From Paenibacillus mendelii (GTDB taxonomy: Bacteria; Bacillota; Bacilli; Paenibacillales; Paenibacillaceae), in assembly GCF_024498075.1 (NCBI RefSeq), contig NZ_JANHOF010000004.1, forward strand, positions 124,001 through 188,000: 64,000 nt of DNA, in the 5' to 3' direction. Shown here piece by piece: positions 51,248 to 61,500 of this stretch; the stretch's first letter is position 1, and every line of letters starts with the position of its first letter. The position numbers and the translations under genes are program-made. The notes below the pieces were generated by a model that saw only the letters and a list, made by a program, of their open reading frames with translations, was not told the origin of the DNA and made no database searches.

Positions 51248-52120
51248 TTAACTTTCATCCCAAAGCTGTCGCAAATAGTCCATCCCCAGCTTGGAGCCGA
51301 CTTTGCAATCTTCCATGCCCTCGAACTCAATCGTCACATAACCGTCATATCCTGATGCTTTGATGAGCTTGACGATCTCCGGAATTGGCAGGTCGCCTTG
51401 TCCGACGATGGCCCCCCGCATATAATTGCCATTGGCCGACCGAAACCAATCGCCGCCTCCCGGGTACCGGTAATAAGGACGAATGTAGAAGTCTTTGAAG
51501 TGAACGAGGGACGCATTGGGCAAGTTCCGCTTGACGCCAACCAGCGGATCCTCGTCAACGCACAGAAAATTACCGACATCGAGCGTTGTTCTGAAATTCG
51601 GACGGTCAACAAGCTGAAGAACTCGTTGAACGCGATCACTCTGCTGGACACTGAAGCCGTGGTTCTCAATCGTCGTCGTAATTCCGAAATTTGCGGCATA
51701 ATCCGCGATTCTCCGGCTGCCTTCAATGATCTGCGGAAGAGCATCCTCAAAGTAACGGATCGTCATCTTCTCCGGCGGAAGTGTAAACGCGGTCACATCA
51801 TGACGCATGTGGCGGATGCCCATCCGGTCCAGCAAATCGACATGCTGCTTGAGGCGGTCAACCTCCCCTTCGAATTCACGCTCCGTTTCCTGCACGAAAT
51901 TCGCGGGCATCGAGTAGTTGGATAATGCGATACCTGTTTCCCCAGCCTTGTCCCTAACGTCGTCAGCCAGAGCTAAATTATCGACCAAGGTGAAGCCGTA
52001 CGGTACGATTTCCATATGCTCCCCGCCGTTTTCCTTAATCCAATCAATCACGCCCAGCACCGACATTTCACCCGATTTGATTGCCGAAAGCAAACTATAC
52101 GTGCTTAATCCTAGTTTCAT
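51248..52120 (-). CDS. Sugar phosphate isomerase/epimerase (xylose isomerase-like TIM barrel)
   Basis: The 290-residue protein starts MKLGLSTYSLLSAIKSGEM. It has the AP-endonuclease-2/xylose-isomerase-like barrel with metal-site residues in TTIENHGFSVQ (Glu), RTTLDVGNFL (Asp), LVHFKDFYIRP (His) and YVTIEFEGMED (Glu). It probably isomerises or epimerises a sugar or inositol derivative. ATG 52120 is chosen because GGAGGG lies 6 bases upstream; 7 extra codons are open before it. It is on the same strand as, but separated by a terminator from, the WG-repeat gene. Confidence 0.88.
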   Translation of the reverse strand: MKLGLSTYSLLSAIKSGEMSVLGVIDWIKENGGEHMEIVPYGFTLVDNLALADDVRDKAGETGIALSNYSMPANFVQETEREFEGEVDRLKQHVDLLDRMGIRHMRHDVTAFTLPPEKMTIRYFEDALPQIIEGSRRIADYAANFGITTTIENHGFSVQQSDRVQRVLQLVDRPNFRTTLDVGNFLCVDEDPLVGVKRNLPNASLVHFKDFYIRPYYRYPGGGDWFRSANGNYMRGAIVGQGDLPIPEIVKLIKASGYDGYVTIEFEGMEDCKVGSKLGMDYLRQLWDES

Positions 52121-52205
52121 GAGAACCCTCCATATCATCATAGTAAAGGTTGTTCAGCTCATCATACACGCTTCATAATCCGGGCTTCTGCTTGCATACG
52201 TTGTA

Positions 52206-53753
52206 TTAGAGCTCCGCTATTATATCGCCGGCAATCAAGGAGCCGGGCGCTTGCCGCCTAGCCGCCGCTCGGTCCCCAGCTTCCCCATGCCAATAGACGC
52301 CCAATACGGCGGCTTGCCTTCCCGTCAGCCCTTGAGCAAGCAGGGAGCCGATTACACCCGCGAGCACGTCTCCCGCCCCGCCTGTTGCCATCCCGGCGTT
52401 CCCGGTTACGTTAATATAGACTTCTCCCTCCGCAGCGGCGCAGACCGTTCGCGCTCCTTTCAGAACAACGGTCACCCCGTGCTTCACTGCATATCCTCTT
52501 GCTGCCTCAATACGGTCACGCTGAACATCGCGTGTGCTTAAGTCTGCTAGACGCGCCATCTCGCCAGGATGAGGGGTCAATACAGTTGGCGCCTGTCTTA
52601 CCGCCCATGACGCAAAGTCATCTGCATCGGCGATCATGTTCAATGCATCCGCATCGATTACGAGCGGGATTTCAGTCCCCTCCCATATGGCTCTCAGCCA
52701 CGCGCCGTCCCCTTCCCATCGTCCCATGCCAGGCCCTATGACGAGCGCCTGCTTGCCTTGCGCAAGCGAGAGCAGCTCTCGCGGATCAGCCTTAGTCCAA
52801 TCGCCGCATCCCTCATCTGCGACGCCTGCAAGCATCAATTCCGGCTGTCTGCTCATGAGGCTTGGAACGAGACTCTCCGGCACAGCCCAGCTAACAAGAC
52901 CGCAGCCTCCACGCAGCGCTGCGGTTGCAGACAGCAGCCCGGCTCCGCTCATCGCCTTGCTTCCCGCTGCGACCAACACATGGCCGTAGGTTCCTTTGTG
53001 GGTGTCTGCTGCTCTCTCCATAGACGGATCGATACCGATATGCGACTTTAATACCTCCTTATCCACTTCATACGTACGCACGCCATGCTGCTCAGCCAAT
53101 CCCGGCGGTATGCCGATCTTGCGTACGGTCACATCGCCTGCATGAGCAGCTCCGGGATATTGTAGCAAGCCACGCTTCTTGAATCCTAAGGCTACGGTAC
53201 GCATGGCTCGCACGCATGGTTCACCAGCTTCACCGGTGTCTGCGTCAAGCCCGCTTGGGATGTCGATTGCGACAATCGGCCTGCCGCTGTCGTTGGCCAG
53301 TCCTATAAGGTTGGCATATGCCTCTCTGGGCTTTCCCTTCGAGCCCGTACCTAGCAGTGCATCAACAATTCCATCATAGTCCTTCCAATTGATTGTATTC
53401 CCGTTATACTGTGAGTAAGTAAGGCCAATCCGGCTTGCAATATTCCGCTGCACGGCAGCTTCATTCCTCAGCAATGCCGGATCGTCGGCATATAGAACCG
53501 TCACGGTTAAGCCGGCATCCTGGAGATGGCGGGCTGCAACGAGTCCGTCCGCACCGTTATTTCCTTTACCGGCCAGAATGAGCCACCTTCGTCCAACGGT
53601 CTCCGACAGCTCTGCAATCTCTTCCGCCACGGCACGGCCTGCATTTTCCATCAGAACGAGGGCAGGTATCCCTACCCGTTCTATAGTATCGAAGTCGATT
53701 CGTCTCATCTCATCCGCTGTCAAGACAAACATCACATCGCCCCTTTCGAACAA
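52206..53753 (-). CDS. nnr: Bifunctional NAD(P)H-hydrate epimerase/dehydratase
   Basis: The 515-residue protein joins two repair enzymes. The N-terminal YjeF_N epimerase (about 1-215; LVLMENAGRAVAEEI, LAGKGNNGADGLVAARHL, DALLGTGSKGKPRE, VAIDIPSGLDADTG) is followed by a ribokinase-like ADP/ATP-dependent NAD(P)HX dehydratase (about 230-510; GHVLVAAGSKAMSGAGLLSATAALRGG, VLTPHPGEMARL, GNAGMATGGAGDVLAGVIGSLLAQG). It restores NAD(P)H damaged by hydration. It is cytoplasmic and of normal length. It is divergent from the EamA transporter gene. Confidence 0.95.
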   Translation of the reverse strand: MFERGDVMFVLTADEMRRIDFDTIERVGIPALVLMENAGRAVAEEIAELSETVGRRWLILAGKGNNGADGLVAARHLQDAGLTVTVLYADDPALLRNEAAVQRNIASRIGLTYSQYNGNTINWKDYDGIVDALLGTGSKGKPREAYANLIGLANDSGRPIVAIDIPSGLDADTGEAGEPCVRAMRTVALGFKKRGLLQYPGAAHAGDVTVRKIGIPPGLAEQHGVRTYEVDKEVLKSHIGIDPSMERAADTHKGTYGHVLVAAGSKAMSGAGLLSATAALRGGCGLVSWAVPESLVPSLMSRQPELMLAGVADEGCGDWTKADPRELLSLAQGKQALVIGPGMGRWEGDGAWLRAIWEGTEIPLVIDADALNMIADADDFASWAVRQAPTVLTPHPGEMARLADLSTRDVQRDRIEAARGYAVKHGVTVVLKGARTVCAAAEGEVYINVTGNAGMATGGAGDVLAGVIGSLLAQGLTGRQAAVLGVYWHGEAGDRAAARRQAPGSLIAGDIIAEL

Positions 53754-53876
53754 GCTGCTATTACCATACTGCCTAATTCCATATGGAAAATCAAGGTACG
53801 ATCCTCCTTATTGATCTTTAACATAGTCGGAAGTACAATATGGTAGCTGTAATCGGAACAAGAAAGGAAATTCGAA

Positions 53877-54782
53877 GTGAAAACAACATCTCCTCCGGTC
53901 TCACCAATTATCCCGCTGCTCGTAGGGATGGCCGCCATCTCTTTCGCACCGATTCTGGTGCGATACTCCGATGCGCCTGTCGCCGTACAAGGTATGTACC
54001 GCATGCTCTTTACGGTAGTCCTCATGCTGCCATTCGGCCTTAAGCAGCTTAGAGCGATCGCATCGATTAGCGTGAAGGATTGGCTCTTACTCGGTGCGGC
54101 CGGTTTCTTCCTGGCTCTTCATTTTCTGCTGTGGATGGCATCGCTCACCTATACATCCATCGCCAGCTCTACGATCATTTTATCGATGGAGCCTGTATTC
54201 GTCATGATCGGCGCTTATTTCGTATTCAAGGATAAACCAAATGGATTTGCGCTTCTCGGGATGTTTATCGCCTTGCTCGGCATATTCTTCGTCGGTTCCG
54301 GAGATGTAAGCTTATCGCAAACGGCAGTCTACGGCGATACCTTATCGCTGCTTGGCACGCTTGCTGTCGCCGTCAACATGCTCATCGCCAAACGTATATT
54401 GAAGAGAGTCTCCTCCTACTTATATAGTTTGATCGTATTTATCATCACCTTTATTTGCTTTGGCCTCTATAATCTCGCCTTGGATACTCCGATGACCGGT
54501 TACCCGGCTCAAGAATGGGGCATTTTTCTCCTCCTCGCCATTGTACCTACCGTTTTCGGCCATATGATTTTCAACTGGCTGCTGCAGTATGTCAAAGCGA
54601 CCACCATCTCTATGACCGTTCTTGCTGAGCCTATCGGCGCAAGTCTGCTCGGTATGCTTCTGTTCCGGGAGATGGTGACCGGATTCCAGCTTGTCGGAGG
54701 CGTGTTCGTAATCGCAGGATTACTACTCTATATGCGCTCGGAACAAACGGCGGCAACCCCCGATACCTCCTTATCCACCTAA
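53877..54782 (+). CDS. EamA/DMT-family transporter
   Basis: The 301-residue membrane protein has ten helices in two EamA repeats (about 10-140 and 152-290). Typical parts are AISFAPILVRYSDAPVAVQGMYRMLF, ALHFLLWMASLTYTSIASSTIILSMEPVFVMIGAYFVFKDKP and, in the second half, ATTISMTVLAEPIGASLLGMLLF. It probably exports a metabolite or drug. The GTG start at 53877 follows AAAGG. A terminator follows. Confidence 0.9.
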   Translation: MKTTSPPVSPIIPLLVGMAAISFAPILVRYSDAPVAVQGMYRMLFTVVLMLPFGLKQLRAIASISVKDWLLLGAAGFFLALHFLLWMASLTYTSIASSTIILSMEPVFVMIGAYFVFKDKPNGFALLGMFIALLGIFFVGSGDVSLSQTAVYGDTLSLLGTLAVAVNMLIAKRILKRVSSYLYSLIVFIITFICFGLYNLALDTPMTGYPAQEWGIFLLLAIVPTVFGHMIFNWLLQYVKATTISMTVLAEPIGASLLGMLLFREMVTGFQLVGGVFVIAGLLLYMRSEQTAATPDTSLST

Positions 54783-54793
54783 ACGAACACAAA

Positions 54794-54821
54794 GGGAGAG
54801 CCTGTTCTTGACGGCTCTCCC
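54794..54821. terminator. Bidirectional terminator
   Basis: GGGAGAGCC pairs with GGCTCTCCC around a 10-base loop, followed by TTCTTT (plus) and preceded by AAA, between convergent genes. Confidence 0.75.
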
Positions 54822-54839
54822 TTCTTTACAAGAAATGAA

Positions 54840-56504
54840 TTAGTTCGGCATGCCGAATTTAACGACTTCTTTCCCTTTCAGCTCCGCATTCACGAATTGA
54901 ATCGCATCCGGGTAACCCGTTTTGTTAATTTGATCACGCAATTCATTGATGATCTTCATGGCTGCATCGTCAGATTTGGCATAAACCGCCTCTTTCCAAG
55001 CATCGCCAATTTTATCCATCGAAGGCTTCAGCATCTCCCACTGAGGTGATTTGGCTATGACATCGCCTGGATTAAAGGCGGAGATGATTGCCGTACCGTT
55101 CGGACGGAGAATTTTTCTCGCATTGTCCATCGCAGCATTACGCTCTTGATCGGCCCAGATATCGCCGCTGCCAAGCGAATTCATTTGGTCGCGTCCAGCG
55201 ATCGATTCGAAGCCAATGCTAATGCCTTCGTTCTTGCGTACCTTTCCTGACGTATCTGCAGTGAACTTATCGAAATACTCTTGCTTCGCAGCCGGCTTGC
55301 CGTCCTTCATTTCCCAATGGACGCCTTCAACGCCATAGCGCGTAAGCAGGAATCCTTCGTCAGATGCAAGGAAATCAAGCAGTTTAAGCGCTGCATCAAC
55401 ATTCTTCGATTTCTTCGGAATGACGGTTACGTTGTTGCCTTGAATATTCAGATCTGCCGGGCGGTCAGCTGCGGCTCCTGCGCGTTCCAGAGGACCAACC
55501 GGTACATAATCGCTGCCCGGGTTCGCTTTAACATAATCCTTCGAAGCGTCCAGAATGGCTGGGTAATGCGCTGCCAGAACAGCGACGCGGCCTTGCTTGA
55601 TTTTCTCGTTCGCGATTGGATCTGTCTGGGTGAAAGCTTCGTTATCCAGCAGACCTTCAGAGATCAGCTTGCGGTAGTACAACGTATAGTCTTCATAGGC
55701 TTTATTGAAGAAGACGTGTTCCAGGGTGCCGTCGCCTTTATCTAGGTAGTCGGTCGGGTAGAACATCGAGTTGCCGATTCCGACAGCCCAGCCGTTATGG
55801 AAGCCGCCGAACGGGATAACGGGAAGACCGTTAGCTTTCAGGTTGGCATCCTTGATTTTTTTGAACAGGTTATACAAGTCATCCTTCGTCTTAACGGATT
55901 GCGGATCGACACCTACTTGCTCCGCGATGTCCTTGCGAACATAGAAGCCGTACAGCCAGTCAGTTCCGTCTTTGTCGGTTGCAGGCTGGTTCTGCAGAAG
56001 CAGGTATTTCTTGCCGTCATAAGCGTTAATGGCTTTCTCGTATAGTGCCGGAGGAACGTTCTCTTCGGCTACCAGCTTCGCGAGGTTCGGATATTTGTCC
56101 AGCTTGTCGGATAGATCGACCAGCTGGTCTTCCTTAGCCGCTTTGATAATGACATCAAGCTCGCCGCCCCAAGCCGGGCCGGTGTAAATATCCGGAAGCT
56201 CTTCGGTCGTGAAGATCTGATTGACCTTCTCAACCTCGCTGCCCTTCGTATACTCCCATTCCACCCTCACACCAGTCTTCTCTTCGATCACTTTGCTTAT
56301 AGGAGTCATATCGACATCCGCGCCAGTTGATCCGTTCCAGTTGTGAAGTACCTTAAGCGTAACCACCTTGTCTTTGCCATCGCCACCGTTACCGGACGAT
56401 CCTCCGTTAGACGAATTGCCGTTGTTGCTGCAGCCGTAGAGCGAACCGCTCAGAAGCGTGGCGGCAAGCAAAATCGAAGCGATTTTGAGTCCTTTCTTAG
56501 CCAT
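54840..56504 (-). CDS. LplA-type solute-binding lipoprotein
   Basis: The 554-residue protein has a lipobox LYGC (ASILLAATLLSGSLYGCSN), a Gly/Asn/Ser-rich linker and a long family 1 binding domain of the LplA type (VTLKVLHNWNGSTGADVDMTPISKVIEEKTGVRVEWEY). Its extra C-terminal part ends YPDAIQFVNAELKGKEVVKFGMPN. These proteins are larger (500-560) than MalE and go with LplB/LplC permeases, as here. It is the last gene of a five-gene minus-strand set starting with a putative glycosidase and an alpha-mannosidase, so a mannose-containing glycan is a likely ligand. Confidence 0.9.
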   Translation of the reverse strand: MAKKGLKIASILLAATLLSGSLYGCSNNGNSSNGGSSGNGGDGKDKVVTLKVLHNWNGSTGADVDMTPISKVIEEKTGVRVEWEYTKGSEVEKVNQIFTTEELPDIYTGPAWGGELDVIIKAAKEDQLVDLSDKLDKYPNLAKLVAEENVPPALYEKAINAYDGKKYLLLQNQPATDKDGTDWLYGFYVRKDIAEQVGVDPQSVKTKDDLYNLFKKIKDANLKANGLPVIPFGGFHNGWAVGIGNSMFYPTDYLDKGDGTLEHVFFNKAYEDYTLYYRKLISEGLLDNEAFTQTDPIANEKIKQGRVAVLAAHYPAILDASKDYVKANPGSDYVPVGPLERAGAAADRPADLNIQGNNVTVIPKKSKNVDAALKLLDFLASDEGFLLTRYGVEGVHWEMKDGKPAAKQEYFDKFTADTSGKVRKNEGISIGFESIAGRDQMNSLGSGDIWADQERNAAMDNARKILRPNGTAIISAFNPGDVIAKSPQWEMLKPSMDKIGDAWKEAVYAKSDDAAMKIINELRDQINKTGYPDAIQFVNAELKGKEVVKFGMPN

Positions 56505-56558
56505 GCTAACCCCTCCCGTTGATCCTGATTTATATGATAAAGCTCGAACATAGAGCTA

Positions 56559-57452
56559 TTATCCTTTTACCGATCCAATCATAACGCCCTTGACGAAGTA
56601 GCGCTGCAAGAACGGATACACGCATAAGATTGGGAAAACCGTGATGACCAAGAGCGCCATTCGCATCGATTCCGGCGTCGCTCCGGCTGCACTCGTATTG
56701 ATGGTCTGTCCGCCGCTTTGCGCCGCCCGCTGCATGGAGGAAGACAGGGCCTCCGCTTCAGTCAGCAATTCTTGCAGCAGCGTCTGTACAGGAATCAAAT
56801 TCTTATTCGACACGTAGTATGTGCCCGAAAACCAGTCATTCCAATGCGTAACGCCGATGAACAAGGAGATCGTAGCAAGTACTGGACCTGACAACGGCAG
56901 GATAATCTTAAAGAAGATTTGAAAATCGCCGTAGCCGTCAATCTTGGCCGATTCCTCCAGCTCCTCGGGAATCCCTTGCAGGAACGTGCGGATAATAACA
57001 ATGTGCATGAAGTTAAACAAGAACGGAATCACATAAACCCAGAAGTTATTGATCAAGCCAAGCTGCTTGAGTGTAATGAAATACGGGATGAAGCCTGCGC
57101 TGAAGATTGTTGGAAGAAAGATATAGAATGCGAAGAAGTTTCTTCCTGGAAGCGACTTCCGAGCAAGCGCATAGGCCATCATTGTACATAGCAGCACGTG
57201 CAGTATCGTGCCTACAACCGTCCTCAGCAGCGTTATCTTGTAGGCCTGCCAAATTTTCGCGTTTTCAAATACCTCGGCATAGTTCTCCAATGTGAATTTA
57301 CGCGGAAGGAAATAGATGGCACCCATCATGGAATCCTTCCCGTCATTCAAGGAATAAGCCAGAATGTAGATGAAGGGATATACCATCGTAAAGCCGACTA
57401 GTGCGAGCACGGCATAATTGATGATTGAGAATAGAGAGAACGAGCGTTTCAT
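56559..57452 (-). CDS. LplC/YtcP-type ABC permease
   Basis: The 297-residue protein has six helices. EAA loop: LEESAKIDGYGDFQIFFKIILPLSGPV (about 180-205). The segment TYYVSNKNLIPVQTLLQELLTEAEALSSSMQ, an insert between helices 5 and 6, marks the LplC/YtcP branch. It pairs with the LplB-type permease 12 bases upstream and with the LplA-type binding protein downstream. Confidence 0.92.
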   Translation of the reverse strand: MKRSFSLFSIINYAVLALVGFTMVYPFIYILAYSLNDGKDSMMGAIYFLPRKFTLENYAEVFENAKIWQAYKITLLRTVVGTILHVLLCTMMAYALARKSLPGRNFFAFYIFLPTIFSAGFIPYFITLKQLGLINNFWVYVIPFLFNFMHIVIIRTFLQGIPEELEESAKIDGYGDFQIFFKIILPLSGPVLATISLFIGVTHWNDWFSGTYYVSNKNLIPVQTLLQELLTEAEALSSSMQRAAQSGGQTINTSAAGATPESMRMALLVITVFPILCVYPFLQRYFVKGVMIGSVKG

Positions 57453-57464
57453 CGCATCACTTCC

Positions 57465-58376
57465 TTAGAAAAGAGATACATCGCTGACTTTTTTAGCGAT
57501 TCGGTTGACGGTCACGATCAGAATTAATGCAATGAGACTTTGGAATAATCCGACCGCTGCCGCGTAGCTTAGACGCCCTTGGCTTAAACCGGAGTTGATA
57601 ACATGAACATCCAAGACACTGCCGATAGCGGCCGTTGCCGGTCCATTCAGGAGCAGCAGCTGCTCGAATCCAGCGCTCATCAGGCTGCCGGTCGATAGAA
57701 TGAACAGAATGACAGCAATGTTGCGGATACCCGGCAGCGTAACGTGCCAGATCTGCCTGAACCTGCCTGCGCCATCGATCTTGGCTGCTTCATAGAGCTG
57801 CTGATCCACGCCCGCGATTGCGGCCATGTAGATAATGGAGCTCCATCCGATGCCTTTCCAAATATCCGAACCGACAATAATTTGGTAAAACCACGTCGTG
57901 TTATTCAAGAATTGGATGGGCTCGACCCCAAACCAACCCAGTATTTCGTTTACCGGACCGCCAGCAGGCGTAAGCAGACGCTGCATTAAGGTAACGACTA
58001 CGATCCAAGATACGAAATGAGGGAGATACGAAAGCGTTTGCACAGTTTTCTTAAATTTAACCTTCGTCACTTCATTAAGCAGTATGGCAAGAATGATTGG
58101 CATCGGAAAACCGATTAGCAGCTTCATTAAGCTGATGATAATCGTATTGCGGATAATATCCGTCGACTGATAATAGCTGAAGAATTGCTCGAAATATTTC
58201 CATCCGGCCCATGGGCTTCCGGTGATGCCCCCAGAGAACGTAAAGTCTCGGAAGGCCACCTGAACACCGTACAGCGGGACGTAAGAAAAGATGAAAAACC
58301 AGACAACCCCAGGCAGCAAGAACAAATAGAATGCTTTATGCTGCCACAGACGCTTCCGCAGCGGGGATCCTGTCAT
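57465..58376 (-). CDS. LplB-type ABC permease
   Basis: The 303-residue protein has six helices, with the LplB beginning HKAFYLFLLPGVVWFFIFSYVPLYGVQVAFRDF and EAA loop YEAAKIDGAGRFRQIWHVTLPGIRNI (about 195-220). It pairs with LplC. AGGAGG precedes the ATG. Between it and the alpha-mannosidase gene upstream (139-base gap) is a long inverted repeat, so its expression may be separately adjusted. Confidence 0.92.
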   Translation of the reverse strand: MTGSPLRKRLWQHKAFYLFLLPGVVWFFIFSYVPLYGVQVAFRDFTFSGGITGSPWAGWKYFEQFFSYYQSTDIIRNTIIISLMKLLIGFPMPIILAILLNEVTKVKFKKTVQTLSYLPHFVSWIVVVTLMQRLLTPAGGPVNEILGWFGVEPIQFLNNTTWFYQIIVGSDIWKGIGWSSIIYMAAIAGVDQQLYEAAKIDGAGRFRQIWHVTLPGIRNIAVILFILSTGSLMSAGFEQLLLLNGPATAAIGSVLDVHVINSGLSQGRLSYAAAVGLFQSLIALILIVTVNRIAKKVSDVSLF

Positions 58377-58409
58377 ACATCCAACCTCCTAAAAGTTTTG
58401 TGGATATTC

Positions 58410-58452
58410 GCTTTCGAAGGAGCAAATATGGGGCATAACTTCCTTCGAAAGC
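58410..58452 (-). other. Long hairpin in the leader of the LplB gene
   Basis: GCTTTCGAAGGA (58410-58421) and TCCTTCGAAAGC (58441-58452) form a perfect 12-base stem with a 19-base loop. Each arm also contains the self-complementary TTCGAA. There is no T-tract. It lies 34-76 bases before the LplB start, so it may be an RNA-processing site or a protein-binding dyad. Confidence 0.6.
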
Positions 58453-58515
58453 ATAAGCCTATCCACCTGTAGAATCTAGTTTGTCATTTCGTTGAACAGA
58501 GAAATCAAGCGTCTT

Positions 58516-61500
58516 CTATCGATTCACCCGAAGCCGCAGTGTTTGGATTTCGAACGGTGTAAACGCGATTTCCACGCTTCCATCCGTTAACTCCAGCTGC
58601 TCAATCGTGTCTTCCATAAGATCCGTTAACCACGCCTCAGAGAGATCAAATCCGGTTTGCACCTTCGTTCTGGCATGCGCCCCTGCCGTTTCATACAATC
58701 GGACGATCACATCATCGCTATCCTCCGCTTGTTTAACCGCTTCGATCATCACATTCGGATGGCTGACCTGCAGATACGACTGCAATGCCGCCAGTTTACC
58801 CTTATCTTCATTCTTCGCCGCATTCGCCGCAATCGAGACCGTCCGTAGAGGGACATTCAACTCATAGCCCCGTTTGTAGATCTCCGCCTGTACGTGATTA
58901 CCCTTGTGCGGGTAGAGCGAGTACGTGAAGGTATGCTCCGCGCGGTCCGCTTCCGGGTCAGGGTACGACGGGCTGCGCAGCAGGTTCAAATCGAGCACAT
59001 TGCTCTCCGCGCGATGACCGTATTTGCTGTCATTCAGCAGTGCGACGCCATAATCCGGATCAGACAGATCAACCCAGTGATGGGCGCATATTTCGTCTTT
59101 GGCGTAATCCCACATCGTATTCCGGTGCGTTGGCCGTTTCAGGTAGCCGAATTGAATTTCGCAGCTTACCGATTCGGACCGTACATCTACCGGGAATGAA
59201 GTACGAAGCATTTTGCCCGACTCTTTCCAGTCCACCGAGGTTTCAAAGTCGATTCTCCGGCTGCCTTGGGTCATGATCACTTTCTGCGTCAAGGTGGATT
59301 CACCGAACTGATAGGTATGAATGAGACCTGTTGTCGGGCCGTCCGTGTATTCACGCGTTTCCATAAGATTGAGCTTCATCCCGCCGGTCTGGCGGTAGTC
59401 CTGGCGGAAATCCCATGCATCGCCTTCGTCATGATAGATACGCAGCGCGTTTGCACTTGCTCCCTGTTCAACAACCTCGCGTTGATGCTCCTTGTCGAAG
59501 ATCGAGATGATCGAACCATCATCTCCGAATACTACGCGCAGAAGGCCATTCTCCATGCTGCGTTCTGTGGCCGATGACCGAAGCTCGGCGAAGGCTGCGT
59601 CCGCTTCTGCCGTCTCCACAGCAGCAGCCGCTTCCATATTCGACAATGCATGACTGGACGCTGCAGCATAACCCATCGACGGCACACGAACGCGCATCCA
59701 TTTTCCGCCGGCCTTCAACCACTCATCACGTTCCCACGACAAGGAGTTGAAGATAGCAACCGGTGACTCCGCCTGTCCTGGAACTGTCAGCTGAGCTGCC
59801 AATGAGCCATACATATCCGCAATGATCTGCTCGACCCGCTCCTCAAGAATGGCGTATCGCTCCAGCGATTCATCGTATACTCGCTTGATGGACGACCCCG
59901 GAAGAATGTCATGGAACTGATACAGCAGCACTTCCTTCCAGATCTCTTCCAGCTCGCCAGCAGGATACTGTGCATCTTTACCGTCACGGTCAGTTACGTA
60001 AATACCTGCCAGCGTCGCCGCAAATTCCAGTTCACGGAGGGCCTTCTCCAGCTTGCGGTTAAACCGCTTGCTCCGTCCCTGACTCGTCAGGGTGCCTTGG
60101 TGCTTCTCCAGGTACAGCTCGCCGCGCCAGGACTGATAACGGTCCAAGCCTTCGTTTAACTTATCGAAGAAGGCCGATGACGGCTCCTGTACAACAGGGC
60201 TTAAGCCGAGCAGATTTTTCTCGCGGGCGAGCCGCTCCAGATGTTCTTCACCCGGACCGCCGCCACCGTCGCCTATCCCGAACAGGACGAGGCATTTGTC
60301 TGACACATTCTTGTCTAGATATTCGGCTTCCGCCTTCGCAATGGATCGCGGTGCCGCAGGGCTGTTATACGTATCCTCCGGCGGCATATGCGTCAGCACC
60401 TTCGAGCCGTCAATGCCTTCCCACATGAACGTATGATGCGGGAATTTGTTATACACGCTCCAGGACAGCTTCTGCGTCATCATGTAATCCACGCCGGATT
60501 TCTTCAGAATTTGCGGCAAGCTCGCGGTGTAACCGAACACGTCCGGCATCCAGAGCGACTTCATCTCCATCCCGAATTCCTGCTGGAAATACCGCTTTCC
60601 ATAGAGCACCTGGCGGACAAGCGATTCTCCGCTTGGCACATTCGTATCCGACTCGACCCACATCGCACCTTGCGGCTCCCAGCGGCCTTCCTTCACACGT
60701 TCCTTAACCTGATCATACAGCTTCGGATAATGCTGCTTCATCCAATCGTACAGCTGAGGCTGACTGGCTCCGAATACGTAATCCGGGTAGCGTTCCATCA
60801 TGCGCAGCGCTGTCGAGAATGTCCGCGCCCCCTTGCGAATGGTCTCCCTGATCGGCCAGAGCCAAGCAAGGTCGATATGCGCGTGACCGACGGCGCTGAC
60901 GGTAAGAACGGGATCGCCGCCCTGCTTGGCTAGCTGCTCGCCGAGCAGACGCCGCGCTTCTGCGACTCGATCATCCGTAATTTCCGTCAAATTCAACGAA
61001 ACATCGTACAATACCTTCAGTATGCGTTCCTTGCGCGCCGAACCAGCCGGCAGCCGCTCCGCAGTTTCAAGCAGCACCTCTGCGTCATAGTACAGCTGCC
61101 TTACTTCTTCACGGCAGATCGCAATGACAGCTTCCTTCAGCGTACCGCTGCGGTATCGGCCAAACAAATCGTTGCAGCCTGCGTCTCCCCACAGATCGAT
61201 GGTTTCGCCTCCGGCCGACGATGCGCTTATGTGAACAACCCGTTTGCCCGGCAGTCCCAGCTCGTAATCGAACTCGGAGTTAATGTTCGTCAACCCTTGT
61301 ACCGGCGTCCCTTCGTTATCGACGAGACATACTTCGCCATTCACATCGATTAACAATACGACTTTCGCGCCCTTCGCTGTGTCCGGCACTTTGCCCGCAA
61401 AATGGAACCAGGCGCAATCCCATAGTTGGCCCCAGCGATCTCCGGCTGCAAGCTCAATCTTCTGACCTGTCAAACGCTCTTCGTAGCTTACCGGCTCCTT

